NCBI GenBank assembly: GCA_029204225.1
Contig: MU835017.1
Location: 1 to 42,479, forward strand
Direction of reading: 5' to 3'
DNA from: Diphasiastrum complanatum
Taxonomy: Eukaryota; Streptophyta; Lycopodiopsida; Lycopodiales; Lycopodiaceae
DNA: 42,479 bases
A model generated the notes under the pieces. That model saw only the letters and a program-made list of their open reading frames with translations, had not been told where the DNA came from and did not search any database. Numbering within the stretch: position 1 is the first letter of the stretch; the number at the start of each line of letters is the position of its first letter. Position numbers and translations under genes: made by a program. Shown here in pieces: positions 1-12,634 of the stretch.

Positions 1-637
1 TACAGTTCGTTATCCAAGGTTCAAGTCAACCAGATTCTCATTTTTTGCCCAAACAAAATTGCCTTCAGTTTAGTTGGACTTGTTGCTACTTTGGATGTTA
101 AACAAATAGGATTTGAACTGTGCTTTGGATAATCGAGGTATCTTTTCGAAAAGGTTAATAGATGTACGAGCTTTATTTAGATGTGGTTTAGGGTTTCAAC
201 AACGTAGATCGTAAGTGTGATGAAATCGACTTTTTTGATTTATACTACCGCATAGTCTTGGGAGATATTTGCTTGTGTTCAGATTCATCTTTAACTAGGT
301 ATGTTATTTCATATTTACCTCTCAGAATGCAGTCAACACCATTTTTCAAAAGGTTTGACATAGAATCTTCAAGTTCATAACTGGTCTTTGCACACTCTAG
401 CTTCATCTCCCCAGTTCTTCTTTTGCAAGAGAACCCAAGACGTTCCTATTGCGAAAGGAGGCTTTATGTTGAACCTTCTTTTCAACCTTACCAAAGGCAG
501 TGTCCTTAGTGAAGAGCTCTCTTGCATAGGGCCCAATCAACACCATTTTCAGACTATTGAGACTAATCTGGTTATGGTGACCTAATCATGAGACCTACTT
601 GCGTTTAGGGTAGCAATCCTTTGAACTACTAAGCAAA
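1..637. other. No gene recognised
   Basis: I see no recognisable coding region, RNA gene or repeat here. A 65-codon open frame at 388-585 has no family features and no splice context that I trust. This stretch may be the distal part of the minus-strand element E1, whose far end I could not find, or it may be host DNA. Confidence 0.4.
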
Positions 638-1636
638 ACTGTGTCATTCACTACAGGGAACCACAAGACCTACACACTACTATGTCTCATATGATGAGAT
701 CGGTTTCTCCCCGGATGAACTTCAACAACTTACTAATCACTTATGCTACAACTTATGATGCAATACGCTGTCGGAATTTTGCAGAGCATGGCAGGGGGCT
801 CTAAAACATCTTCTCAATTGGAAAGATCAACATCTCAAGAAGGACCAGTTGTGACTCCACTTCCAAAAGTGCATAAGAACAATCAAACAAAAATGTGCTT
901 CTGTTGAAGCTTTCTTTAGAACTGCATTTTTACTTCTCCATGAAAAAGGTACATACACAAGTAGTCAATTCCAAATGTTTTCAAGTCCCGTTCGACGAAG
1001 TGTCCTTGAAGCCTTGTTTAACGTCGAACTTCGGACGGACGTTTTGGGCTGATCATCGGTCCGTTCCTCGTCTTGTCTGTTCCCACAGGTTTCTATCGAG
1101 CTTGTCCACTGGCCGAAACAGACGACACTTGAAATGGATCCCATTTGGAGAAACGGGGCCGTCGGACATAAAGTTGCAAAACTAGTCCATAATTGCGTTT
1201 CTCTCCCATCGAAGGGCCATTTTGACCAAATGATACCCGAATCGAGCAAGGCCAAGTCTGTTAGGCCCGTATCAGGTTCAGGAACCTGTGGACTGTATTC
1301 TTGGATCATTTTGGTCAATTCCAAATGTGTTCTACACAAGTTTAAATGTATGCTACACGTGCTGCTTTGATATTGAAGTTGCCGATTGTATTGTGCAATG
1401 CCTATCACACAATGAGGAAATACACTTTCGATCATGCTGTTTTTGTGTTCTACTCTAGCTATGGTTCGTTGTTTTTATGGTTATGGCTATGGATCTTAAC
1501 ATCTAGCGGCCATTAATCATCTGCTCACGCTCTCTTTGTCGTGAAAGGAAGTCATGCCCTTCAATTGTTTTGCCTTGAGCTGTTCGCGATATTGTTCTTC
1601 TTAATTGGTGATATGTTAACTGTGCCATTTGTTGGG

Positions 1637-1765
1637 GTTTAGGGTGTGGGGTTGATGCCATTTCGTTAGGGTTTAGGTTTAGGGTTTTTCGTTAGAGTTT
1701 AGGGTTTAGGGTTGATGCCATTCTGTGACAGGGTTTAGGGTTTGGGATTAGGGTTTAGCGTGTAG
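1637..1765. repeat. Telomere-like TTTAGGG block inside E1
   Basis: There are about ten TTTAGGG or near-TTTAGGG units, interrupted by GTTGATGCCATT. A complementary, shorter block lies at 15584-15640 in element B at the matching place. That argues it belongs to the transposon family and is not a relic of a chromosome end. Confidence 0.7.
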
Positions 1766-2445
1766 GGTTGATTTCTTGCAACTGCAAACTAAATTTGGCC
1801 CAACCTCCTGTATCGCCTGGCGGATGATGCCGTAGCTGTACTCCGTCGTGTGCACTCTGCCTCAAGGCATCGACGCTGTGGAGGAACATGGAACCGTAGC
1901 AGCTGGACACATGATGTTGATGAGTGGACGTTTACGACGATCAGTCCACCCATCAGCCATGATGGAACAGCCGTAACTATCCCAGCCCTCGTGCAATGCG
2001 GCTAGTCTCTCTCTGACCTCGGCAACCCGCCCCTGGAGCAAAAAGTTGTGAAGCGCGTCGGCTGTGGGCGGTGTGTAGCTGGTGCGCAATCTTCGAGACT
2101 GCCTCTCGAAGATGCGGGATGAGGCCATAATGAAGGGAGGTTTAGGTCATAGAACATATGTGCTATGGTCCAGGTGGCCTCCTGTGCTCTGAGAGATCCC
2201 GTGATGGTGGTCTGTCTGGTGCCTCGGGATGTCGATGGCTTAGAGGATGCGGATCCGGAGGTGGTGGCATAGCTGCAGGTGCGGACGTGGAGGTTGTAGA
2301 TCCATGGGGAGTACTGGCGGAGGGGGTGGCGGTGGCAGAGGCGGGGGTGGTGGCGGGGGTGACAGTGGGTGCACCAGTGAAAGGGGTCTCCACGACATCT
2401 GTGGATGGCTCGTCGGCCTCAGCACCTGGCTCAGCATGTCTCGAG
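1760..2445 (-). pseudogene. hAT/DUF659 transposase fragment of E1
   Basis: On minus, a Pro/Thr/Ser-rich linker (about 2437-2163) is followed by a frame at 2128-1862 with the segment YTPPTADAL, then a helix-rich stretch and YGCSIMADGWTD. The latter is the DUF659 signature that holds the first presumed catalytic Asp of hAT transposases; element A has the same block as YGCSIMSDGWTD. After INIM the frame slips, and the continuation (SSCYGSMF) is found in another frame, matching SSCMGTVF in A. The Asp-Asn-Ala block and the dimerisation region are absent because the coding part stops at the telomere-like block. No BED finger was recognised upstream. It is a truncated, frameshifted remnant. Confidence 0.65.
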
Positions 2446-2605
2446 AATGCGAGCCCTCCTATTTTTTTTTTTTAATATTCAAAGGGGTCTGAGACTCGGA
2501 CGCGTCCAGCTTAAAAAAAAAAATTTGGACGCATTTGACTCCACGTTCGGGGGTCGAACGCGGACGCAAAATGGCCGCGTCCGGCCCGGATGTGCATGTC
2601 TGTTC

Positions 2606-2650
<45 letters not shown>
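2606..2650. repeat. (TA)n tract between E1 and MITE 1
   Basis: Nearly pure AT dinucleotides with one G. The tract separates the end of E1 (2602) from the start of MITE 1 (2651). Its last eight bases, ATATATAT, match the eight bases after MITE 1. Confidence 0.85.
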
Positions 2651-2652
<2 letters not shown>

Positions 2653-2808
2653 AAGTACCCCACAACACAGGTGCCGTACCACGACACACGTGTTGTGGGT
2701 ACGACACCTTTTTTTTTTTGGGGTTTTTTCACTAAAAATGACAAAAAAAAAAACAGGAGCTGTGGGTGCCGTGGAACTGAAGTTCCAATTCCACGGCACC
2801 TGGAACTT

Positions 2809-2810
<2 letters not shown>
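2651..2810. mobile_element. 160-bp MITE 1 (hAT-like) inside (TA)n
   Basis: The ends are inverted: CAAAGTACC on the left, and the right end read in reverse is CAAAGTTCC, each followed within 20 bp by AGGTGCCGT. Flanking octamers are both ATATATAT (2643-2650 and 2811-2818), as expected for an 8-bp hAT duplication, although a microsatellite gives that by chance. Inside, GGTGCCGTGGAA and its exact complement (2766-2777 and 2790-2801) form a 12-bp stem. CGTACCACGACAC pairs imperfectly with GTGTTGTGGGTACG. No coding capacity. Class assignment is inference from duplication length and context. Confidence 0.6.
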
Positions 2811-2854
<44 letters not shown>

Positions 2855-2872
2855 TTATTTATATAATAATAT
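2811..2872. repeat. (TA)n tract between MITE 1 and MITE 2
   Basis: Pure AT to about 2850, then degenerate TTATTTATATAATAAT. It forms the right flank of MITE 1 and the left flank of MITE 2. Confidence 0.85.
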
Positions 2873-3145
2873 CAGGGATGAGGGTCCGGGCCGAATTGCC
2901 CGCTTTCGAGTCCGGCGTCTGGACCCGGATGCGTCCGACCCCCCGGACGCGTCCAATTTTTTTTATTTATTTTTAATTAAAAAATAAAACAAAACAGATG
3001 CGTCCGGGAGTCCGCACGCACGCGTCCGGGGGTCCGGACGCCATTTTTTTTTATAATTTTTTTTAAATTTTAATTAAAAAAAAAAAAAAAAACCCGGACG
3101 CGTCCGGACCCCATCCGCTTCCGCGTCCACCATCCGCTTCCTTAG
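2873..3145 (+). mobile_element. 273-bp MITE 2, deletion derivative of the B/E1 family
   Basis: The left end CAGGGATGAGGGTCCGGG matches the left end of element B (CAGACATGAGGGTTCGGG at 13700). The right end CCGCTTCCTTAG before ATATAT matches the right end of B (17486-17497). Between them are repeated GGACGCGTCC palindromes and A/T homopolymers, with no coding sequence. It therefore looks like a B-type element that has lost its interior. The flanking octamers are AATAATAT and ATATATCT, which are not identical, so the target duplication is eroded or was never clean. Confidence 0.6.
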
Positions 3146-3153
3146 ATATATCT

Positions 3154-5037
<1,884 letters not shown>

Positions 5038-5069
<32 letters not shown>
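5038..5069. repeat. (CA)n microsatellite
   Basis: A 16-unit CA run. Confidence 0.95.
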
Positions 5070-5070
<1 letters not shown>

Positions 5071-5174
5071 TAGTTTTTATGTATGTGTTTGTTTCCCAAT
5101 GTTGGATATAAAACCTGATGGTTTTTGTTCCAGTTGTTGCAGGTGTTTTGCATTTGAGGGAGTGATTCCATGAC

Positions 5175-6090
5175 ATGGACACTCCCGAGTGTGTGCGGAG
5201 CAACCCTTCGCACATCACTCCGGAGGGTGAGAGCCAGTCTGCAAGGAGGAGGAGGTTGAATATGAAGTGACAAGCAGTGCGTAGGGCATTGTTGCTTGCA
5301 CCTGTAGTTCGTGTCGTTGAGGAGGTGACATGTTCGACCGCAAGTTTGGTCTCAAACTTGCAAAGCGTCGAGAGCACATGTTGACTATTGGTGTCGGTGT
5401 CGTGGGTAGTTCAGGGGGGGTTGTCACGCCAGAGCATGTGCGTGGCAATGCCATGTATAGAACGCCGAAGTTGGAGTCTAGGTCAGAGAGGAAGAGTAGA
5501 TTAGAGCAGAGGAGAAGAGCGAAGATGAGGCTTCTCCCTTGTGAGTTGGAGCAGGTTCAGCAAGGTGTTCATAGGGATGTAGTTGGTTCAGCCACCATTG
5601 TGAGTGTTGACGATGACACTCCTCTTGGTGTAGATGTTGGTTCGCCTGTGAGAGGGTTAGAGTTTGTGGAGGATGTTACACCGAGCAGTTTGGGAGTAGG
5701 GGATCACACAGGTCTGCTCACCTATGAGAGGAGTAGAGTCAAGAGAGGAAATTTCTTTGATGTCTTTAGGTGCAGATTCAAGTTTTGTAGAGTCGAATAC
5801 GCCCGAGGAGGTGCGTAACCACCCATCGTATAGGACACCTGAGGCCGAGCTAGGACTAGAAGGTTGAGGCGTAGATATGGCACGAAGAGGAGATTCTTAG
5901 ATAGGGGTCGTCCAGCATGATGTGTTACGCCTGAGGAGGTGCGTAATCACCCGTCTTATAGGACTCCAGAGGCAGAGTCTAGATTAGCTAGAGCTAGACG
6001 ATGGGGGCATAGATTTCAGGCGAAGAGGAGAGCTCTAGATAGGGTTGGTAGGTTATTTGAGGTGGGCAGATCGCTCCTGACTCCATCCCA
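5175..6090 (+). pseudogene. Arg-rich TPEEVR repeat protein, decayed
   Basis: Four copies of a roughly 30-40 residue motif occur on plus: TPECVRSNPSHITPEGES (from 5178), TPEHVRGNAMYRTPKLES (about 5430), TPEEVRNHPSYRTPEAE (5799) and the same 17 residues again (5927). Each is followed by an Arg/Lys-rich stretch, and the better copies end in KRR-LDR. An ATG at 5175 opens the first motif, 14 bp after a possible splice acceptor (TTGTTGCAG). A longer frame at 5330-5818 carries the second motif plus a Val/Asp-rich spacer. Stops and frameshifts separate the parts: TGA after the first motif, a frame slip near 5755 that reverts near 5850, and TGA at 5918. Copies three and four differ at seven nucleotides, all third codon positions and all silent. 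I do not recognise the family. The Arg-rich TPE repeats faintly recall N-terminal regions of plant Helitron proteins, but no Rep or helicase motif is visible. Confidence 0.5.
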
Positions 6091-6655
6091 TCATGATTTG
6101 GGACGGATGGAGTTTGCATGTGGTTGTTGTTTTGCGAGATGGCGAACACATTCACACATTTATTTGGTCGTTGCAGCTATACGCGGAATTTTTAAAGGAT
6201 TTACAAGATGTCGGATATTTGATTCCACGAGAACACCATATGTTATTAGATGTGGATTTGTTAGTACAAAATCTAACATACATTTATAGAGCAGTATTGG
6301 TTGTAAATATTACTGATGTGTCACAGATGATAGATAACTTGGTGTGCTCCCAAGGCTTTGGATGTGATTCGTGGGAAGAAGTTTTTGAGAATTATTGAGT
6401 TTTTAAATAAAAATATAATAGATTTGTTTTCTTTAAATTTTATGTATGTGGAATATCTTTCTTTCTTGATCAATTTGCAATTAACTAAATGTTGTACTCC
6501 ATCTTTCGCACATTTTTCGTAGTGAATATATGGTTTTACATGTATTCTACACATAGAATGGCTTTACATGTTTGTATGCATAAATAACTCAAAGTGGCTA
6601 ATCTTTTGAAGTTTGCATTGCATGTGATTATAAACCACATATTAAATTTTTGAAA
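6091..6655. other. AT-rich stretch without a recognised gene
   Basis: A 101-codon open frame (6093-6398) overlaps the end of the TPE-repeat pseudogene in another frame and has no motif I know. AATAAAAATATAATA at about 6406-6420 could be a polyadenylation region. I see nothing else. Confidence 0.4.
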
Positions 6656-6659
6656 TTCA

Positions 6660-6985
6660 GAGCATGGTCTTCTGAAATGTACGTACATTCTCACACATAT
6701 ACATATATGTACAAACATTCTCACACATACACATACATGTACACATTGCACATGCACATGCATGTACAGACACATACATGTACACACGCGTGCACACTCT
6801 CACTCATACATACACTTATGCATACACTCTCACTCATACATACACACATGCATAGATATATGCACTCATACATGTACACATGCACACACGCGTGCACACT
6901 CACTCATATATGAACACTCTCACTCATACATACACGCATGCATAGATATATGCACTATCATGAATACGCACACATACATAGATGC
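6660..6985. repeat. Minisatellite of CACTCTCACTCATACATACA units
   Basis: Imperfect tandem units of about 40-100 bp built from CACTCATACATACAC, ATGCATAGATATATGCAC and ACATGTACA. At least three larger units recur between 6780 and 6960. Non-coding; open frames on both strands are low-complexity. Confidence 0.8.
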
Positions 6986-7063
6986 GAGATCGGCCACCAT
7001 CCAAATCATCGGCCGCCACCTAGATCGGCCTCCATTGCCCATCAACGACGGGCACTCATTACT

Positions 7064-7064
7064 A

Positions 7065-7099
<35 letters not shown>
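7064..7099. repeat. (TA)n tract, left target of element A
   Basis: A pure TA run ending where element A starts with CATAG. The last eight bases are TATATATA. After the element the run continues as ATATATAT. Confidence 0.9.
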
Positions 7100-7103
<4 letters not shown>

Positions 7104-7195
7104 GATCCAGCGGTACCAGGATCCGCGGATCCCGGTACCGCGGATCCAGTGTGGTACCGCGGATCCATACTGATCCGCGGTACCACAATATTTAA
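7100..7195. repeat. Left terminal inverted repeat of element A
   Basis: A dense array of GGTACC, CGCGG and GGATCC words, including GGATCCGCGGATCC palindromes, that ends in GGTACCACAATATTT. The reverse of 13573-13681 has the same start (CATAG) and the same inner edge (GCACCACAAAAATAATATTT). The middle agrees in word content more than in alignment. Confidence 0.6.
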
Positions 7196-7488
7196 TATTT
7201 TTTAATATTTAATATATTACTGTATTTTTTTTAACCTAATCCCCCCACCTTGCTTCATCTCTCTCCCTGCCCGTCGCCCTAGTGTCCGCGCCCTCCCTAC
7301 TGTCCGCGCCCTCCCTGCTGTCCGCCCATCGCCCTACTGTCCGCGCCCTCCCGGCTGTCTTCACATTGCACTAATCGCGTCTCCCCTGCTATTGCTATTT
7401 CGGCCTTTATTGTGGTTTTTTCAAGCCTTCTGACTCCTATTGCACCCACAGAGATCTCTGCCTTCTTTCCCCAGTCCTTTCTACAGAG

Positions 7489-10400
7489 ATGGTGCATTCC
7501 AACCTTGCCGATCTGTGGGACGAGGTGGACATTGTCAGGCAGGTTCTCGACAATTCTAACAAGTCCGTTGCCACCCTCACTCGCCTTAAAGGTCACCTAC
7601 TCGGCGCACGCGCGAGAGATGGTGGCACACTGAATGCTGCCCCCTGTGCCAGCATGTCCGTTCCCGTCAGGCAGTGACTTTTGGATACCTACGGGCCACG
7701 TCTTGTGGCGGGGGAGAACACCATTTCGGAGGGTGTTCTTCGGTTTTGCACCGCTCCTTACGTGGTTGACCCCGAGTTGCTGCCTGCTTGGCTGGCACGC
7801 ACGAGGAGAGGGAGTGCATCCTCGTCCAGTCCCTTTGCCCCTCGTCCCTCTCAGACAGTTCCGCCTCACGCACCCCCATCTGCACCCATTCCGATGGATC
7901 CTGTCCCACCGCGTCCGCCAGTTGCCACTGTGGTTCCACCACCACCTACTGTTGCTTGCACTCCCCCAGTTTACGACTTTCTCATGGACTCTCCGCCTCC
8001 CGAGCAGGAGCAGGCCGTGGATGCCAGTGACGAGGCCTTCCAGGATGTTGAGGAGATCCCTTCCTCCCTCCCTTCACATCCGGATGACCACCCTACCCAG
8101 CAGTTTTCGTATCCCATGCCAGATGTCCACCCTCCACCAGTGTACCCCACTTACGCTGCTGCACCCATCCCGGCCAGTGCATCCCACTCTCCCCATTCCA
8201 CGTCTACAGTTGATGCATCCACTAGTGCCCAGGCTGTCGCGTCATCATCCATTCCCGTCACGTTTGGTGCACCGTGCTGGAGGTCCGCTACCCAGCTGGG
8301 AGAGTTCTTAGGCAGCAGAGCATTCGCGGTGCGCATCAGCCGCACATGGATAGAGAGGCCACACAGGCCGTGGCCAGCCTGATTTATGAGCTGAACCTTC
8401 CATTTGCCATCACCGACTCCGAGCCCTTCAGAAGGGCCTTCCGCCTTGCACAATCTGTCAGCCCTAGCTGGAGAGTCCCTAGTTCAGAGGTTGTTCGCAC
8501 ACACATGCTGAGGGATAGGGTCGAGTCACTGTCTAGAGAGATGGAGCCTCTACGTCGCCACTGGGCCACTTACGGTTGCAGCATCATGTCCGATGGCTGG
8601 ACTGATGTCAGGAGGAGGCCGATCCTCAACATACTGGTCTCCAGCTGCATGGGCACAGTTTTTGAGGGCAGCAGGGGGGGGAGAGTCATATCTGCAGAGT
8701 TCATGTTTGATGTCATCAGGTCTTCCATCCTGTCCATAGGCCCACAGCATGTCGTCACAGTGGTGACGGACAATGCCACGAACTGCATTCAGATGGGTGT
8801 ACTGCTAGAGGCCAAGTTCCCTCACATTGTTCATACCCCCTGTGCCGCGCACGACATAGACCTTCTGATGGGGGACATAGGTGCACTTCCCTGGGTTAGA
8901 TCCATCGTCCGTGAGGCCCTCTTCCTGGTGACTTTTGTCACGAGGAAGAGGCGTGTTCTTGCCGTGTTCCGGGTGTTCAGCCATCTAGACCTCCGTAAGC
9001 CAGCCCCCACACGCTTTGCATTCGACTTGGTGGTCATCGACCGTCTGATTAGGTGCAGGGAGCAGCTTCTACAGATAGTTGCCAGTGATCTTTGGTGTGC
9101 TAGTACATTTCCGCGCACTGAGGATGGGGAGCACTTTTCTTCCACGATGAGGGGAGACCAGTTTTGGAGGGATGCACAGACATTGTCAGGACTGCTTCGA
9201 CCACTTTACATTGTGCTCCGCATGGCTGACAGCGAGGGGTCGACACTTGGACTGGTATATGAGCTCATGGACCAGATTGGACAGTTCCTGCAGCTGCCCA
9301 TCTTGCAGCCAGAGAGGTAAGCGGTACAGTGTTGTAATTGTTCTTTATCTTTTCAGTGTTTGCTAGTTTGTTTTTATGTCGATGTTACGTTTTTTCGTAA
9401 TGCCCTAAACCACATGCCTCTCACCTGCAGGATGACAGAGCTGAAGTTCATCTGGGAGACGCGGTGGAACTACTTCCACAGGAGTATCCACAACGTTGCA
9501 CACATGCTGCATCCCCTCTTCCTCTCTCCGACACAGATCGTAGACAGGGAGCTCGAGGCCGATTGGCTTCAGTACATTCACAGGGTGGGTCCACACATAG
9601 GTTTGGATCCTATCAGGCTCATGGAGGAGCTCGCTGCATTTCATTTCGGCATGGGCACATTCGGCCACCCGGCTGCTCAGGATTCAGAGAGGAGGCAGCT
9701 ACCCATTACCTGGTGGACCATGTTCGGTAGCACATACCCATCTATACAGCGTCTTGCACTGCGTGTCCTTTCTTAGGTATGCATCTCATTTTATCTTCCA
9801 TTGTTGTGTTTCGTTGAAGACAATGTGCTGAAGTATTTCAATGCACGCACCACAGGATTGTGCTGCCTCCGTGTGTGAGCGTAATTGGAGCACATGGGCA
9901 CTCATTCACACGAGGAGAAGAAACCGGTTGTCAGTGAGTCAGTTGGAGCGGTTGGTGTTCTGTAGCACCAACGCACGTCTCGCCAGGAGACTTCCGACCA
10001 TTACGAGCGCATTGCAGGTGATAAGCTAACCTTTCATAGCATGTTGGTTGACTCCTGGTATGTTGGTTTCATTTCTTGATAGAGTTGTTTCTCTGACATG
10101 CCAATTTTAAACCTTGCAGACGAAGATATCCGATTTGGAGCGCCAGGTTGACTTGCCTACGGACAGCACCCATCCCATGCCTGCAGATGACCTGGGCACA
10201 TAGTTGATGGCAGAGAGAGAGAGGGAGCTTGCCGAGATGAGAGAGAGAGAGCTTGGGCTTGAGCACAGAGAGCCCCCATTGTACGAGGCAGATGAGCTAG
10301 TGTCAGAGGATGATCAGGATGAGGATGAGTCTATCCGGGTTGTGTTCGCCAGATCAGAGCGGGATGAGGCATATGATACAGGTGTTGGGCACACGCCTAG

Positions 10401-11569
10401 AGCAGGGGTCATAGGTGCATCACGTGGTAGAGGTGGGACACATGCCACAGATTATACCGGGAGACGGGCAGGGCACACAGGGGGGTTAGTGGCATACCTT
10501 CTTATGTTGATATGATGGAGGAGGCTCTTGATAGGGGGCAGACTGATTTGGGTTTACCTTCCGCAGCTGCTTGGATGCGTGCATCACAGAGCCATAGGCA
10601 TTTCTATGACAGCACACCAGAGGAGTCACCAGATGACTTTGATTGTACCGATTGGGAGGCCATGTCGGGTCCGCATGGTGCACAGCATGAGGCACGAGAT
10701 GTTCCCGAGGATGGTGCTCATGATGAGTCCCAGAGCCCAGACCATTTGTATTCGGATGCCCAGCTGGACGACTTGATTGCAGACTTGGATTCAGAGGCCC
10801 AGCAGATGCCGAGCGTCAGGGCACCCCCATCCTCTCTAGCCAGCATGCCCTACACAGAGTCTCAGCCGACGCTCCTCCAGTGGTAGCACCCACGACACAT
10901 CCTCCTCCATTGGCAGCACCCACGGCACCGGCTCCTCCTTTGGCAGCACCCACAACACATCCTCCTCCTTTGGCAGCACCCAAGATGTACCAGTATCGTC
11001 CACCACAGCGCCCCTTTCAGTACTTATCGCCGCTGTACTTGCCTCCTACAGGGAAGGCCCCTCCACATCTAGTTCCTCCACCAGCAGCAGGCCCACGGGC
11101 ACACACTCCTCGGACCTATCCTCCACTATCAGCTGCACAGGGACACCCATCTTTGGCTACTCTATCCCAGCCGGCCGCAGCTTGGGCTCAGCCTAGTCAG
11201 CCAGGTGATCTGCATGGGGGTGATGAGGCATTGACGGCTCCCCTTGTCCGCAAGAGGCCAGGAAGGCCCAAGGGTGCACCGAACAAGAAAGGCAGGGCAC
11301 AGAAACTGCCAGGGAAGAGAGGACGACCCCGCAGGGCTCCAGTTGTTGGTAGAGGTGCTGTATTACAGCCAACTGCAGCAGGTGTTGTTGGTTTAGCCTG
11401 CTTGGGGGCTGATGCGGAGGCAGATTGGGAGGATGAGGATGACGACTCTTCCCCCTCGGATACACAGCCCATGCCAGTACCAGACAGACATAGATATCAG
11501 TTGCGAGAGTCAGCTCGGGGCCCTGAGTTGTCTCCAGAGCATTCATCTGAGTTTGAGGCAGAGCATTGA
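7489..11569 (+). pseudogene. hAT/DUF659 transposase of element A, multi-exon, inactivated
   Basis: The start at 7489 follows a TTTCTACAG acceptor. The N-terminus (LADLWDEVDIVRQ) and TRLKGHLLG resemble a BED-type finger, but its CxxC is missing. A TGA at 7675 and a frame slip near 8280-8330 follow a Pro-rich linker. The core at 8274-9316 holds YGCSIMSDGWTD, VVTDNATNCIQMG and HTPCAAHDIDLL. Introns are inferred at 9317-9430, 9777-9855 and 10018-10119. Exon 3 has the hAT dimerisation block CERNWSTWALIHT, so the presumed D, D and E positions all survive. Lesions: TAG at 9774 (the Gln of LAQDC in element C), TAG at 10201, frame slips near 10485 (G6 run) and 10880. The C-terminal extension is acidic, has three 30-bp APTTHPPPLA repeats (10885-10975), and ends with AT-hook-like KRPGRPKG and KRGRPRR plus an acidic tail. 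Confidence 0.75.
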
Positions 11570-12397
11570 TTGTAGCTCCGTCATTTTATTTTTAGCAGTT
11601 TGGTATCATGTTCCATGTTTGGCGGCCAGATGGTCGAACACTGTATTCAGACCAATTTTCATATTATATTTGGTGTTGGACGTATTCTATTCACTGCACA
11701 ATGTGTATTTGTCAATTTGTAATTGTGATGTTGTACTTGCAGTTTTACTTCAAATGGTGTGTGCGTGTTTTCAATTAGTTTTCAGTACAGAGTTTGAGAG
11801 CATATGCAGAACACAGAAATACAACCCCCCTGCCCAAGGGTGCACCGAACAAGAAAGGCAGGGCACAGAAACTGCCAGGGAAGAGAGGACGACCCCGCAG
11901 GGCTCCAGTTGTTGGTAGAGGTGCTGTATTACAGCCAGCTGCAGCAGGTGTTGTTGGTTTAGCCTGCTTGGGGGCTGATGCGGAGGCAGATTGGGAGGAT
12001 GAGGATGACGACTCTTCCCCCTCGGATACACAGCCCATGCCAGTACCAGACAGACATAGATATCAGTTGCGAGAGTCAGCTCGGGGCCCTGAGTTGTCTC
12101 CAGAGCATTCATCTGAGTTTGAGGCAGAGCATTGATTGTAGCTCCGTCATTTTATTTTTAGCAGTTTGGTATCATGTTCCATGTTTGGCGGCCAGATGGT
12201 CGAACACTGTATTCAGACCAATTTTCATATTATATTTGGTGTTGGACGTATTCTATTCACTGCACAATGTGTATTTGTCAATTTGTAATTGTGATGTTGT
12301 ACTTGCAGTTTTACTTCAAATGGTGTGTGCGTGTTTTCAATTAGTTTTCAGTACAGAGTTTGAGAGCATATGCAGAACACAGAAATACAACCCCCCT
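11266..12397 (+). repeat. 566-bp tandem duplication
   Basis: Positions 11266-11831 repeat as 11832-12397. The only difference I saw is CCAACTGC versus CCAGCTGC near 11370/11936. The unit covers the AT-hook end of the transposase, its stop codon and about 260 bp of 3' sequence. No coding frame joins the copies in a useful way, so the second copy is a displaced tail exon. Confidence 0.95.
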
Positions 12398-12634
12398 GAT
12401 AGCATTTCATAATCACATACATCAGATTGCAATACACAAGGCACGCATTGCACAAAAAACACACCGTACATTAATTCAACAGATGTATCAAAATTACAAT
12501 ACGTATTCCCGCTGCATACGGCTGGGGCTGTTCTTTACACCATGCCAGACACTAAATACTGCCTCATTTACTGATGAACATTAAATAACAACAGTCAGCC
12601 ACATACGGCTAGACCCCATCTATGCTAAACATTT

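Larger units (their letters stand above)
638..2602 (-). mobile_element. hAT-like element E1 (partial, minus strand)
   Basis: Read on minus, the element starts at 2602 with CAGACATG and a GGACGC-rich end that resembles the left end of element B at 13700. It then carries a transposase fragment, a telomere-like TTTAGGG block, a run of TATGGTTATGG, a copy of the repeat seen at 15843-16580 in B, and the motif CATAAGTAATTAGTAAG. The same parts occur in the same order in B, inverted. This shows directly that E1 and B are two copies of one family. The other terminus, expected to resemble 17480-17497, was not found, so the left boundary is open and may lie before position 1. The DNA outside 2602 is an AT tract, so an 8-bp target duplication cannot be checked. 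Confidence 0.6.

Noticed and set aside
965-1435. Conserved protein-like frame (EYSPQV...) on minus, echoed at 15834-16061 and 16126-16350
   Set aside because: Translations agree between copies, but the nucleotide differences between the first two copies in B fall at codon positions 1 and 2 as often as or more than at 3. Stops occur as well. The likeness reflects a DNA repeat and not a selected protein.
1637-1765. Interstitial telomere from a chromosome fusion
   Set aside because: The block is degenerate, interrupted, and occurs at the same place in another copy of the transposon family.
2163-2492. Gly-rich frames on plus and other Pro-rich frames on minus
   Set aside because: Shadows of the Pro/Thr-rich linker of the minus-strand transposase remnant.
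2405-2866. Frames with IYIYIY runs
   Set aside because: Translations of (TA)n tracts.
7597-9145. Several minus-strand frames of 60-104 codons
   Set aside because: They lie antisense to the GC-rich transposase exons of element A and share no family features.
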